Shown: positions 47,481 through 60,380 of the stretch, in pieces
How the letters are laid out: every line of letters begins with the position of its first letter
Numbering within the stretch: position 1 is the first letter of the stretch
NCBI GenBank assembly: GCA_028673005.1
Contig: CM054116.1
Location: forward strand, 25,149,840-25,213,839
DNA length: 64,000 nt
Direction: 5' to 3'
Origin: Tanypteryx hageni
Lineage: Eukaryota; Arthropoda; Insecta; Odonata; Petaluridae
Translations under genes and position numbers: made by a program
The notes under the pieces: model-generated
Database searches by the model: none
What the model was told of the DNA's origin: nothing
Seen by the model: the letters and a program-made list of their open reading frames with translations, nothing else

Positions 47481-49500
47481 TATTCTAATGATTTAAGGCG
47501 CATATACAGACAGCGTTCGGATGGCTTTAAACAAGGTTCGCCAAAAATTTATTCTTAAAAGATTGGAGACTTTAGAATTGATGCATCTAATGATGTTGAT
47601 TATGCCGATTACACTACGAGATCCTTTGCAAGAGATTTAAATCAAGATGGGATGAGGGCGGCCTTGATAACATTTATAAGAAATGCAATAGCGGTCACTT
47701 TTGAAAAACTTGAAATGGTTTTTCTTTCATTGACAAATAGAAATAATCGACGCAATGCATGTGAACGGAAACGATAAATGGCGACTTGTTAAATTTTTAA
47801 TTAATGTAACTTCGTAAAATGGGCCCATTATCGTTTTAAAACGCTGCGGTATTTCGACGAGATCCAAATAAAAGTTTTACAAACGTCGTCCAAAGGATAT
47901 TGGAATTATGGAAATCCATCAGCCTCACAATGCTTCGAATGCAATAGTCATTATAATTGATGCCTTCTTTCAAAGAATCCTGAAAAAATGAGTTTCTAGC
48001 AGAAAAGGATTGCGAAGGCAAGATCTTGATTCTCCATGGGGATTAACGCGGATTTCGCCAATGGCCGCCATCCCCAATCTTCTTCTTTTTTGGTTGCGAG
48101 GAATGAGAATTCCTTCAAAACCATTCCACGTAATCTCACTTAAACGATCAAGTCTCTTTTATTATTTTTTGTCGAAAATTGGAGATTTCCATCCTTTCTC
48201 GACCACCATTTCCCACTGCGCAACTAATGAAACGGCAGGGGACCGAAAAGTGCCCGCGTCTGATTGTTACAGCTCTCGGTTTTTTTTTGACAGCGCGTCC
48301 CGTATTCTGAGAGAGGGCTTTTGTTATTTCTGTCTATATGTAATGGGATCAGAATGATTAAATATAAGGGGCGTAGGAAAAAAAACACCCATATCAGAAT
48401 TTAATACTGAAAATGGAGCAAATAAACTTCCTACTTCCACATAATACAGTATTAAGACGAAGAAATACGTTTTAATATAAAATATCATGCTTGACGCATT
48501 TATTTAAGATGAGGCTTGAGAAAAATGATAAATGAAAGTCACGGCATGCAATTTTACAGTTTTTAAAGTTATTCGGAGGCAAGAGACAGAGCGATAATTT
48601 TAATATATTATAACAACCTGATTTGACGTGATTTTCTGGTATTATTCTGTCCTCTGAAACCTATATATCCATTAATGAGAGTTGTTAGGAGGTTATGCAT
48701 CCGAGGGTGTTCGTCGAACTTCTAGATGCGCAATTAAGATGTAAGAAGAACCCTAAATTTTATTACGCATCCCATGGCTATGGGAATTCCGTATGTCTTA
48801 ATTCCATTTAAGTCTTATAAATGGTTTAACGGCCCTTTACACAGAGGGGTCTTATTTTTCTTAAGACGTATTAAAACGAGGTCTCGCGTTGATTTCCAGA
48901 GTTTACGACTGCTTCTATTCATGGAAATCCATTGCAAGCTTCGATCCTTAAAACAAAAATTTGTTGTAATTTCAGTAAACTGGAATTTGGTTAAAAAATT
49001 TCATTATATTTAATATATTAGGGGGTGCATTTTCGCTACACTGTTCAATCCTGCCAGTGTAAAAATCGGCGATTAATATTATCAGTACACGCAAGTTGTC
49101 TTTCTTGAATTAAAATTCTCAGCGATTTTACTTACTAAATAAACTATAATTAGACATGTACGAACGAATCGACTGTTAACTTTATATGTGGCCGATCGAA
49201 ACTCGCCACGGCTCATGCAAAGTACATGTCGGAGACTTACTATATGTAGGTACTCCTTACTTAGCTGCCTAATGATTTCATAAGATTTTGTCTCTATCTC
49301 CGTGTTTCTTTCCCCCCCTCTGAACTTCCAAACACCAATATAACGTCAGTCCATCGACCCTTTATCGAAGTGCCATCGATGTAGTCCCATAAGAACCTCC
49401 TCGTATGCCTGACTTCATGGGGTCACTCCAGTCGGCCGTACAGTGATTCGTTGTGTATACATTTCGTTCCGAATTGAGAAAGCACCCTTTGATTCGAGGG
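47481..49500. other. AT-rich spacer
   Basis: Nothing recognised. A 115-codon plus-strand frame at 48010-48357 has no recognisable domain and no supporting splice context. Confidence 0.35.
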
Positions 49501-49504
49501 AGAC

Positions 49505-50275
49505 AGTTTGATGGAGGAAGAATGGCTTGACGGCAGAGGAAGAGCATGTAAATGGAGGGAGGGTGGGGGAGAGGGAGGGAGGGGGGGAGGGAGGGAGGGG
49601 GAGAGGGACGGAGGGGAGCTGCACGCAGCGAGGGAGGGGCCTGGCTGAGGTAAGGTCAGAGGGGGATGGGGGAGCGTGTGGGCGGAATGGGATGTAGTAT
49701 AAGAGAAAGAGAGAGAGAGAGCTGGAGGTCCACGGATTGACGCATCGCCTGCAGGCAAGAGAAGATATAAAATAGAGTGAATGGTAGAGAGGAATACTCG
49801 AAAGTCAAACCTCTCTCTCCCTCCCTCCATTCCTTCCTTCTATTTTGGTGGTAAGGGGCGGTGTTTTGGCCCCGTGTACCAAGTGGCTCCAGGCCAGGGT
49901 ACGTGGGAGGGGCTGAAGGGTGGGAAGGGGGCAGAAGGGCTGAGCGTTTCATTTCGTGAGGCAGATGAGAGAGATTCACGCACACGCTCATCCTTCGAAT
50001 GGCCGCCCTTTCCTCTCCTCCTCCCTCCCTCTCTCCTTCCCTCCCTCCTTCCCTCCCTCTCCCCGACCGAAACCAATAACGTTAGCTCGGATTAGAGCAA
50101 GAGATTGAGGCAAACCTTTATTTGTTTAAACTTGATTCGGGAAGCGACTGCTGGTAGCTGGATGGCGCTGTTACTCGGCCCTCCCCTTCTTTCCTTCTTT
50201 CCTTCTCTCCCTTTTCTGCCTCTCTCTCCCTCTCTCTCCCTCCCTCCTCCTTTCCTCCCTTCTCACATCCCTTTG
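49505..50275. repeat. Alternating polypurine and polypyrimidine islands
   Basis: Plus strand G/A-rich at about 49505-49735 and 49890-49975; C/T-rich at 49805-49840, 50005-50065 and 50180-50265. The purine strand therefore switches several times within 800 bp. Overlapping frames here are artefacts. Confidence 0.7.
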
Positions 50276-51090
50276 ATCTCTGGCCGTATTATCAATTTCG
50301 ATGACTAATTTCTAGACTACAGTTTCGAATATTTTATGCTTCCCTTCTGTTTATTTGTTCCATGCCTTTTTTCCATTTGGAAACATTAATTACAGCCCTA
50401 ACACAACTATTTAGGTTGGGAAGTGCTTGTTCTTTTTCTTTGATCTTTCTTATACAAATGTATTTATGCATACATATATAGTATATGCGAATGTCATAGC
50501 TAGCTTGGTTTCACGTCCATCTTCGTTTATATAAATACAAGTCATATGTATTGCGCCTTTGTGAATACCAAGTAATAACAAATTTGATATAGCATTCAAG
50601 TCTTAACTTAAATTTAGGCCTTAACTTAATTTTTGTAACATAAGTTTAGATAATTTTGTTTTTCTATACTAAATTACTAATTGCTCTTATCCGTAGAAAT
50701 TTTGCATATATGTAATTGTGCGATGAGTTAATTTTAACCATTATACCTCTGACATTATTTTCCTCGTATTAGGTTATAATAACTTCCCTTATCTAACAAT
50801 AAGTTTATAATAGTACACAAAGGTTCATGTTTAAATACACTCCATGGCATTGGCGTTGCATTTTAATGAACTTTTTCAGTATATCCTAATGAAAGATTTG
50901 AAGCGAGCTTAATCACCCAATCATATTCTAAACTGTTTCTTTCAAGAAGCTTGAAGACAAAATCTCAGCACTCAGGAAGTATCGACTTTAGAAAAAAATG
51001 ACTCCGTTTTCGTCTTTGAATTTTTTAGAATATAACTTATTTTCATTCCCGTCCGAAAAAATCGACCACATTTGGTAACATTTCAAAAAT
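50276..51090. other. AT-rich spacer
   Basis: Nothing recognised. Confidence 0.4.
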
Positions 51091-51094
51091 GTTT

Positions 51095-51602
51095 TCCGCC
51101 ATCTCATCTCTTGTGCCATTCCTATCGCTTATATATCTCTCCGAACGCTTCTCCGTTCTTTTTTCCTCTCTCTCTTTCTACCTCGACCACTCGACTCCTG
51201 CCCTCGCATCTAGTGCAAGAGTTCTCCCTTTTTGCCACCAGATGGAACCACTTTTGATTCATTCTTTCCATCCGATTCGTGCTCCAAACTTTCCTTATTA
51301 TTTCCTCTCATTGCTAGCAACTCCTTCACTCCCACTCCCCCTCCATCTCTTCCTCGGCATTCGCTCATTGCTCAGGTGCAAACACCCGCGCTCCCTTCTC
51401 TCTACTCCTTCTACCCCCCTCCTCCCCTCCTCCCTCCCCTCCTCCCTCCCCTCCTACTACTCTCCTCCCCCATCCTCCCCCTCCCCATCTCATCTCCCTC
51501 CTCTCTCGCTCCCAATTCACTAGCATCACCTTTCTATCTCCATACACTTCCTCCTCTTACCCTCCTTCCTCGGATATGTATATATATATATATATATATA
51601 TA
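51095..51602. repeat. Polypyrimidine island ending in (TA)n
   Basis: C/T-rich on the plus strand to about 51570, with repeated CCTCCTCCC words at 51415-51480, followed by a TATATATA run at 51577-51602. Confidence 0.75.
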
Positions 51603-51908
51603 TCTCGCAATCTTCGGAATCCTAGCAAAACTTTTACGAGCTGACAATAAAACTTCTGCTTCGGACGGAGGGATGTCCTATTGACAAATATAAACATGGG
51701 ATTATTGAATTTCGTCGCCTCTTGTGTAACCTTTCTTGCTGAATAACTTCTTCTCTATACATCCTAGATCTAATGGTTTTACTATTTATTGCTGCCTTAC
51801 TTCATCTCCGACTTTGCATCACATTTTTTATATAAATGCTGCCCGAAAAAAGTGACGACTACGCATAAACTAATTATTAAATCAAAATAAAATTTATAAA
51901 CAAAATTA
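51603..51908. other. AT-rich spacer
   Basis: Nothing recognised. Confidence 0.4.
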
Positions 51909-52148
51909 ATGAAACCACCCTATAAGATGAGCTAAAAAGTGAAAAATAAATATAAAATTCATCTAATTGAATGTTCCATAAAGTAAAAATTGTTTGGTTG
52001 TATACAATTTGTGTGGCAAAAAAATATAATGATGTTTTATTTGTTAAAGATTATACCACCAAACCTCTTTTTACTTTCTGGAGCATTTATTTATTCGAAT
52101 TTAGTACTTATTCTTTTACATTTTAATGCACATAAAGGGTTGTTTCAT
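51909..52148. mobile_element. MITE with long (about 80-bp) inverted repeats, TA target
   Basis: The left arm starts ATGAAACCACCCTATAAG and the right arm, read inward, ATGAAACAACCCTTTATG. Both continue through AAAA-rich sequence, then TAAAATTC/TAAATTC and AATGTTCCATAAAGTAAAAA versus AATGCTCCAGAAAGTAAAAA. TA sits at both flanks (51907-51908 and 52149-52150), suggesting Tc1/mariner-type integration. Its 240 bp have no coding capacity. A related copy is at 58081-58329. Confidence 0.7.
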
Positions 52149-54635
52149 TATTTTCAGTACAAATGGTATGTTTGTTTTTAGGAACAGGTTCATTATTCTA
52201 TACTCTAAAATTTTCGCTGTAATATTTGTTTTTTAAATTTTTTAAATCAATGTTGCTACCCACATAAGTGTGCAGAAACTAAAGAAATTAGGTGAAAAAA
52301 CTAACCCAATACTATTAATGATAAAAATTTTTAATGTAAAATTAATTTCATATACAAACAACTAAAAATAGAACAAAATATTCCGAGTATAGACTGTTGT
52401 TTTGTATCTATCATTAATGAGACTCAAACATATTATTATCACTTGACATTTTTGGAACAGATTTTGTAAAAAATCTTAGCCCAAATTTGTTTGCATTGGT
52501 TTTTTCCAAACTTTTTTAAATTTTGGCTCACGTATTGTAATAAATTTTGATTAGAAAACAAATTTTAGTTGTAAACAACAAACAAACACAAACTAAAGTA
52601 GTGAGCCTCCACCAAAACTTATTCAGCTTTCGCAATAAATGTACTCAAAATCTTTGTAAAAATTTAGCTCTAATCTCTTCTTCTTCTTCATCTAAAGGCT
52701 AAGCCTTGTCGCTGCAACCATGATTTCCATGGTTGCTACCCTCGGGATATCCAATAGGATCTTTAATGGAGTGGTTTCCTGTTGCCTTCTCCATCCTATG
52801 CCGTTGACTATCTAATCTCTTATCTGGCTTAAAAACACTTATGAGCATAATGTCAATGAATAACAAGATATATGTTTTGTTAACGCCGTATTGTTTATCG
52901 TTACGAAGGTTTTGTCTGAACATCAAAATAGCGTCGAAATATCGTTAATATGTGAAGAGGTGCGAAGCGAATTTATAATCCCAGTCAATCGTTTGCAATT
53001 AGACGAAATCGCCAACGATGCAAATCACCTTGACAACGAAAGATTTTCACGTAAAAACGCGTCAAGTTTTCGCGTTAAACATTCATTTTTGGCTGATTTG
53101 ACTCGTACTCGGAAATCGACGGTAGTAAAATAAATTTACATTCTTATGGGCGTTCTTTGGTTCAAGTCCCGAGTTTGTACGATGAAGAAACATATTTACA
53201 AAATTTATTACGAAAAAAGGCTTGCACACTACGTTTTAGCTATTCGCCTACAGAATTAGTTATGGAGTAACTCATTTATCAACACAGATCCTACAGAATG
53301 ATCCTTTTAAAATAAAGATTCGTTGAATATAATATATTTGTGTTATATTGGATACTGCATTTATACTACACACTTTATGTTGACGTCGTTAAAATATGAT
53401 TTACTTCCATTTTCATAAGTCTTCTTTGATAATATTGTCGACCAATTGGCTTTATAAAAATTAGTTAGAAAAAATTATTAACTTTAAAATAAAAATCCAA
53501 CCCAAGTAAATATCAAAAGGGATATAAGTAATTTTTTATCTAGGTAACGAATGCATCTGGGAAATATACTATATGACAAGAACACAAAACTTTATTAAAC
53601 TATTAAGTGTAAGAGGTTTGGACTAGAAAACCTTGTAAGAAAATATACTTCAGTATACTCTAACTGCAGTAATAGATATACAAATTATGTATCAATATCT
53701 GAAACCACTTTTGCTAAAACAGATAACGAATTTACAATTACAGAAGAAAATTACTCAGCGTTGATCACCATAAATAAAGGTTTATTCTGCAACCCTTCCC
53801 ATGATATAGGATTTATATGTGCAGGCACTAAATTTTATTTCATTAGTGACAAATCGCTCACACACTTGCAAAATCGTTTTAAACGCTAGATTAAATTAAT
53901 GTAGGCTCCTATTGGAATGACATTAATAAATATCAGGCTTATAAGTAATTTATGTGCCACGTCAGTACTTCGAAAGCTCTTCGGAATAATTTTGACATAC
54001 AGCCTAAGCTAATCACAAATGAACTCGTTTCAAAATAGAAAAATACGCAATTAATATTTTACGAAATTAGAAAATAATTCCTAATCGTATTTTAATAAGC
54101 CGATTTATCTCGTGACGTCAAGTCTTAAAACCCGTGTGTGGCATCGCAATGCCAGATCATCGATTCCTTAACTACAAACCGAATTATTCATTTTGGGTCT
54201 AATCCTTAGGAAACTTTTTCGGTACATCTCACAATCAGAGCACACGGCCTGCACCAGTGCCATCGATGTCAGTGGTAAGGATACCACACGTTAGTAAAGA
54301 CATACTGAAATAAAAAAATAAAACAGTGCGAAACCATTCATAGCATGATAACCTGACTAAGGATGTAAAAATTTACGCAAAACTGCGTTTTATTACAATT
54401 TATTTTTATGTGTAGGTGGTCACTTATTTCCATCATATTTTCATTCGGAATATTAAGAATCTTAGTATGTCCTTTGCTTCAAAACCACTTCCAAAAAGAC
54501 ATGAATCTTTATCGGCGTCCACGGAGAACCTGTGCGGAAAAAGGGAACGTTTATCCGAACGTATTGGAGGAAGAGGACCCTTATAAGCCTGTGACAAGTT
54601 CAGTGGCAAAGAAATAATCTCCCCGAGCATCACGG
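52149..54635. other. AT-rich spacer with one dispersed-repeat trace
   Basis: At 52700-52800 the words GGTTGCTACCCTCGGGATAT and GAGTGGTTTCCTGTTGCCTT resemble a widely dispersed SINE-like repeat, from memory of similar sequence only. An 80-codon plus-strand frame at 52891-53133 has no domain. Nothing else recognised. Confidence 0.35.
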
Positions 54636-54639
54636 AGAT

Positions 54640-55340
54640 TCAGCGGAAATAAGAGAGGAGACGGGAGGCGAACAAAAGAGAAGGGTGGGGAAGAAGCGGA
54701 GGGGGAGAAATAGAGAGCGTAAGGGGAGAGAGGGGAGGGGGGTAGAAGGAGTGAGGCGCGCGGGAGAGAGGGAGAGGCGAGTCGGGAAACGCGGGAGGGA
54801 AGCGAGAAGGAAGAGTTGATCCGGTCGATGTGGTCGAGAAGGAGAAGGCGGGCAACGGATGATGGCAAAAGCGAGTCCATAAAACGCATTCATATTTACC
54901 ACTATGGCCGGAGAGCATAAGGAATGAGCAGGAAATTGAGAAATAAGATAGAATTTAATGGGGAAATAAAGGAGGGACGAGTTGCGGCGGGGGGGGGGGG
55001 GGGCATTGGTACAGATGCGGAAGGAAAATGGAGGAGGCGGCTATTTGATCTTGCCTCGGAGGCGTGAATATCCAGAGAAGTGTATCGGGAAGGGAGTGCG
55101 AGTTAGCCCGGGGGTTGAGGCACTCTGGGGCGGGAAATAGAAGGAGCCTCCGGATGAGGCGTGGGGAGAGCGCGGACGGGATATTGGGTGCCTTGTCGGC
55201 GATAAAATGGTTACCGACTGTCCACACGCTTCTGCGGAGGTGGGGGTCATCCGGAGTGGGGCGAGAGGTGCCTCCGGGTGGGGGCGCGACGCAAAGGTTT
55301 AGGCAACGGGGAGAGAGAGAGAGAGAGAAGAGGGAGTTGT
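54640..55340. repeat. Polypurine islands with poly-G run
   Basis: Plus strand G/A-rich at about 54640-54860, 54955-55035 and 55290-55345, including a G run near 54990-55002. Between them 55040-55290 is GC-rich and complex. The overlapping minus-strand frames of 90-134 codons are compositional. Confidence 0.65.
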
Positions 55341-55575
55341 TGGGATATATTGGTTCCAAATATCAATTTCGTTCTTTCCCTTTCCCGCAGCCTCTGGGTG
55401 CTACTCGGTGAATAGGACTTGGAGTGGTCGATTAGAATGCCTCAGCTCGCTGCGCTCGCAAAGTTAACGGAGACACTCTCCCCGACGTTTGGAGTTGTGT
55501 TATTTTTTAGTAACATAAGCACAAGGATTGGAGGAATTGCTGAATTGTATAAGGGATTTTTACATGCATAAATAC

Positions 55576-55576
<1 letters not shown>

Positions 55577-55632
<56 letters not shown>
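55577..55632. repeat. (TA)n microsatellite at a Helitron insertion point
   Basis: An uninterrupted TATA run immediately before the CTAG end of Helitron-like copy E, which supplies the A/T target such elements use. Confidence 0.9.
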
Positions 55633-55633
<1 letters not shown>

Positions 55634-56409
55634 TAGTAGTTGGTGCTTGCATACTGCAAGCATTTCATCTCACCTTGAAAAATCATTAATTTTCAGACAG
55701 ATATTTCATCATTACAAATATTCTATAAATTCTAAAGATTTCACCTCCGCGGCGATTTTCGTTTTTCCCACATGTAAAAATAATAGTTTAAAACAATCCC
55801 CAAATGTTGCAATTTTAAAAATTTTACACTTTCTTCATTATATGGTACTAATGCTACACATTTTAGCCAAATTTTAAAGTTGTAGTATTTCTATAAGTAA
55901 AATAATATTTTTCTAATTGTTTAAATTTAAATAATTTTTAACGGCCGCCGCAATTCATATATGGTGAAATTTAAATGTAAATTTGTGCAAATTCACTATT
56001 CTGTAAATAATTTGAAAGTTTCAGCTTCCAAGCTCATCCCGTAGTACCTAAACAGTTATCTATTTGTTTAAAGTTTAAGAACTTTTAACTGCCATACAAA
56101 TTAAAACATCAAAATTTGTATAATCCCTATTTCGTTTTTATAAGAATTCTACTTATTAAAACATTTTCAACTCCGTAGCACATTCAGAAATGCCTAAACC
56201 CTGAAATTTTTTAAAACAATTGCGAATTTTTAGCGGCCGCATTGTTGCACTTTTTCATGATTTTCGTTTTTTGTAGTCGGTTTTGCACAAACTCCTACCT
56301 AAGAAAAAAATTTCGAATCTCCAGCACATCTGGAAGTGCCTAAACATTAGTATCCTCCTATATGTTATATGTTATCTCCTCCTCTGTAAGAGTCGTCGAT
56401 ATATAATGA
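55633..56409 (-). mobile_element. Helitron-like family 1, copy E (full length)
   Basis: The minus-strand 5' end A|TCATTATATATCGACG ends at 56409. The 3' end has stem-loop TGCTTGC-AGTAT-GCAAGCA (55644-55662), seven bases, CTAG (55633-55636), then T from the TA tract. At 777 bp it is the cleanest full copy and, unlike B and C, carries no extra inverted 5' module beside CTAG. The body is noncoding and aligns with copies B and C throughout. Confidence 0.8.
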
Positions 56410-56673
56410 TATGCGAAATTATCGGTCATGATATGTCTTGACAAAGATCGAAATATTTGAGGGGTGTCCGTGTTTTTTAAACAAAATTTATTACCCTGGT
56501 GAAATTACCTTCATCGAAAACCACCACAACAGAAATAGGTACCTCTGCTGTGCATTTCTTTATATCTCACACGTATCCTATCCTAAAATATAAATTTGCC
56601 GTTGGAATTATTTTCCTTTAGAAATATCGCGGGTTAAAAAAACACGACTATAAATATAAATAATTTTCTTTTT
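56410..56673. other. AT-rich spacer
   Basis: Nothing recognised. Confidence 0.35.
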
Positions 56674-57252
56674 TTAAGAAGGAAATATTTTTATAACTCT
56701 TAATATCTGTCTATAAATGTCGTGTTCGACTGCTGTGTGCTTGATAAAAAGTTGATGGTTAGTAAAAGAACCAAATACCAACGTCCACTCTGGAAAAGTA
56801 TCGTCGAAAGTAAATATCAAACGGAAAGTGAAAAGAATAGTGAACATGAAACGCATTGCTTTATAAAGAACAGATCTGCAATAAACAATATTGGAATCTG
56901 AGAAGGGCCTTCGACCGACAATTGACAAATCACGTAAAACCTGGAAAAGATGTAAAAGACTGGGAATCGATGCTACAGAAAAGCAAAGGATTGGATAAGT
57001 TAATTTAAAATTCCACGTTACGTAAATGAAAAATGAAATGGCGATGATTGAGATGAGTTGCCCGAAGGATCGATTATTCGTGGGATAAATATTTGATTGG
57101 ACCATGAGAGGCATGAGAGGGAAGAAGAGGTAAAATACGTCAAGAGAAAGCGAGAGCATAGCAAGCAGAGTGGAAGAAGGCAAGCCAAATGTATGTACGT
57201 TCACAGTTGAAGGAAGCTTAACTTTATGTGTCTTTGCGTCATCGGAGCGCAC
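56674..57252 (-). CDS. Hypothetical hydrophobic ORF, possible multi-membrane-pass exon
   Basis: A 192-codon open frame outside any purine island. It holds several hydrophobic stretches long enough to span a membrane (LLAMLSLSLDVFYLFFPLMP, LISIIAISFFIYVTW, ILCFSVASIPSLLHLF, FMFTILFTFRLIF) separated by charged segments. In sequence of this base composition so long an open frame is unlikely, by my rough estimate, to arise by chance. I do not recognise the family; an exon of an insect chemoreceptor is one guess, but no diagnostic motif is visible. The listed start is GTG; the frame stays open back to about 57290 with no ATG, so if real it would be an internal or terminal exon. It could also be an antisense accident. 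Confidence 0.25.
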   Translation of the reverse strand: MRSDDAKTHKVKLPSTVNVHTFGLPSSTLLAMLSLSLDVFYLFFPLMPLMVQSNIYPTNNRSFGQLISIIAISFFIYVTWNFKLTYPILCFSVASIPSLLHLFQVLRDLSIVGRRPFSDSNIVYCRSVLYKAMRFMFTILFTFRLIFTFDDTFPEWTLVFGSFTNHQLFIKHTAVEHDIYRQILRVIKIFPS

Positions 57253-58080
57253 ATGCAGGCATAAGTAGGAACGCGTGTTTTATCCCGAAACCCTGAACAG
57301 AAATTCCAAGAATGGAAAATATTGTGGTTACGTCGTATGCGTATTTATTCGTTAGTATGAAATTGTCTTTTTCAAAAAATAAACAAAATATTCGTCACTC
57401 TCGTAGGCATTCGCGCATTTTACCATATTTTATATGCACTTCGTCGTGTATTTATTACCACCTTTTTTATGCACTTAATCGTGTATTGGCTAATTTGTGG
57501 TCAATCCTTAAAGTTTCAAGATTTCGCGGAAAAGATTACTTATCAGTAATTACTTGTTTACAATTATTAATTAATTTTTATCCTTCAAACTGACATTTGA
57601 TTTTCGCATACAATAGCGAATCGTGTTACATTCCTAGAACTCTTCTTTCCTCCACATGAGTAGCACAGGAAGGAAAGCAGCGTATATTTAATTTTCATAT
57701 TAAAATTATTTAGAATTGTCGTAGGAATTCGGAACTTAACGACACCTAAAAGAACGAAATTATATATTTTATTTTTTCGAATACGCGTCGAATCAGCTGG
57801 AAAATTAGTTTTTAACACGAATATTTGACCCCTTTTTAATAAAAAATCTTCATCGTCACGGTAATTTGCAATATTGCCGATTTCGTATAATTAGGGTTTC
57901 AATCGATACAGGTTATTTATGAAAGAGCTATTGAATTCATCTAATGACTGAAATCAAACTTTAAAAATTTTAACTATTCAAACTTTTAATGATATCACTC
58001 TTTATATGAGCTAAAAAGTAAGTACAATTTTTTAAATCTTTGACTAAAAACAGAAAAATAAAATTAATTTGAAATTTTCA
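57253..58080. other. AT-rich spacer with a partial MITE end
   Basis: CTCTTTATATGAGCTAAAAA near 57998-58018 resembles one arm of the neighbouring MITE family. Otherwise nothing recognised. Confidence 0.35.
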
Positions 58081-58329
58081 ATGAAAGCATCATTTATATG
58101 CAGTAAAAGGTAAATATAAAATTCATAGAAAAGAATGTTCCAGAAAGTAAAAATAGATTTGTGCATATAAAAGTTGGGTGGCGTAATATTTAACAAATAA
58201 ATCAACACTAATATTTCTTTACCACACACCTTTTATATGTTCAAAACTATTTAAACTTTATGAAACATTAAATAATGTGAATTTTATATTTATTATTCAG
58301 TTTTTACTGCATATAAAGGGTGTTTTAAT
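58081..58329. mobile_element. Second copy of the long-TIR MITE
   Basis: The left arm ATGAAAGCATCATTTATATG and right arm, read inward, ATTAAAACACCCTTTATATG share CAGTAAAA, AATATAAAATTCA and AATGTT(C/T)CA(G/T)AAAGT with each other and with the copy at 51909-52148. The clearest cross-copy block is ATAAAATTCAT followed by GAATGTTCCA. Target duplication is not clear here. Confidence 0.6.
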
Positions 58330-58369
58330 TACATTTTTGTATACATTTTTTTGTTATCTTAAGAACAGT

Positions 58370-58530
58370 AAGATGACGGATGATGATGCATTTTGCAAAA
58401 TTAAGAGCCTCATACCTACTCCCGTTGGATGACGAGTTATTTTCCGACCTAATAGAATCATACTCACGCCGGATGACGAGACATTTGGCAACCTTTATAG
58501 AATCACGTCTGCCCGTTATAGCCGCTGCTT
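58370..58530. repeat. Degenerate tandem repeat, period about 50-60 bp
   Basis: GGATGATGATGCATTTTGC, then GGATGACGAGTTATTTTCC and GGATGACGAGACATTTGGC, each followed by a CCT...TAGAATCA-like segment: about three diverged units. Confidence 0.5.
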
Positions 58531-59529
58531 GCATTGGATGAAGCGAGTGAGATAAAAATTACGTTTTCTAGCTTAAATCAGTTTTGACATCTACATCTAC
58601 TGGGAACGTGATTTGGTGACACCACGACTTGAAAAAATATAGTAAAACATCTCATCTTTCGCATAATTTTTATTTTGCTGTTGTACCATTAATAGGTTTT
58701 GATCTATAGAAGCATTGTGACCTATATTTACCGTATATTTGTACGAATTGGATATGGTATTTGTTTAAATATCAAATAAATCCCAGAAAATTTCAATTTC
58801 ATAGAAATTGAAGCAATAGTCTTTCAAACATGAAATAATATTAAAAGTTTCAGGAATGTTGCGTTAGATTTCGATGGATCTTTCACCAGGTACTCGGTGC
58901 TTGTCCTTATAGATGTTAAACGAGCCGTTGTCCATGATAAGAGATGGGTCCGATTTCAAAGGGGTTTGTTTTCTAATTTTATGTTAACATGTGACTATGT
59001 GCAGGATATTTTTTATTTGCATTTGAAAAATAGTTCAAACCGACGTACGAGCTAGGGACTTGCACGTGTTGACGTTAAAATAAATGTAACTTACTTTTCC
59101 AGTCAAGAAAACTTGAATAAATTCCGAAACATCTGAAACACGGAAGTTGGAAAATGCGCTAAAATTAAGGAAATGCCTCATCCAAAATGGAATAATTAAG
59201 AAAATAAATAAATTTAAAAAATCGTCGTAAATATCCCATTTTTTAAGATCCCCATTAAAGTTGTTGACAGTCATTAAGTACACGAGCGTCTTGGTAGGCA
59301 TTCCCGCAGTAAGATTTAATACGCTACAGTATGAGTTCGTGTTATGAGACACGTTAACTTCGCCAAACTATGGAGCTGAGAGCAAAACCAAGGCTCCGAT
59401 AGTCGCTTACCTCCCCGCTTGGATTCGGGTCTCAGACAGATACAGAGGCACACTAGTCGTCTATCCGCGGGAGAGGTTGCGGCTCTCGCATTCGCCAAAA
59501 TGGAGGGAGGGAAAGGTGAGGGCATTTGT
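58531..59529. other. Spacer
   Basis: Nothing recognised; a 105-codon minus-strand frame at 59035-59352 has no domain. Confidence 0.35.
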
Positions 59530-59625
59530 GTCTTCCCGCTCACCCTCCTCTCCTCCTCCTCCTCTCTTTCCTCTCTCTCTCTCCCTCTCCTCTCTCACTC
59601 TGCCCTCCTCTTTCCCTAACACGAG
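59530..59625. repeat. Short polypyrimidine island
   Basis: C/T-rich on the plus strand. It leads into a CpG-containing unique segment at about 59630-59960, which could be a promoter-proximal region, but nothing specific shows it. Confidence 0.55.
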
Positions 59626-60277
59626 GCGCCCTTTAGAGGGCACGCACTCCGGAGCGAACGGACACACGCACTCTCCCGCGCGTTATTATGTTGACATCGA
59701 CGACGGTGGCGCCTCCCTCCCGACCCTCGGACGACCACCGCGTCGCTCCTTCCCTCCGCGTAATTAAATCGCGAGCGGAATACGCACTGCGCCTCTCGTG
59801 ATCGCGGAGAACTCCACTTTCGCGAAAAGTTTCGCGGCGGCAAACTGTTCGAAATTAATTAATTCGTTCGTCTGTAAGGTGTGGAATGCGCGGAAAGGGT
59901 TAAAAGATATCCCGAACGTGCAATGGCGTCGCGATAAACCGAAAATCCTACTGGTTTGGCTGTTTCGTGCAAAATTGCTGACAAATAACAAAATTGATTC
60001 TAAGTACGCGATAGTTTTCGCGATTAATAAAAGAGGACTTCGTACGTTTCATCAAATCATAAATAACTTTTCCTTCGTCTATGAGTACGCAATCCTATGC
60101 AATTAATTATAGAATAGTCGGTTCTGTATTTTTCATGACGGGGAGGTCTATTAGTTGCCATGCGATGTAGTGGAAGTCGTGGACTTAGAACTCAAAAAGT
60201 GAATGTTGTGTAGTATCAAAACAGTAACGAGATAAAGAAATTTGGATGTGCAAGATCCATCAGTAGATCTAATAGAG
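59626..60277. other. CpG-containing unique sequence, no gene recognised
   Basis: The 102-codon plus-strand frame at 59798-60106 (RKGLKDIPNVQWRRDKPK region) shows no known domain. A CTGTAAGGTGTGG sequence near 59872 could be a splice donor. Confidence 0.25.
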
Positions 60278-60380
60278 CAGTGGTATTCAAAATGTAGCAC
60301 CAATACCAAAAGTGGTACTAGATGGATCTAAAAGTGGTGCCAGCAAAATCTTGGTATTACCTCATATAGGTACCACAATA

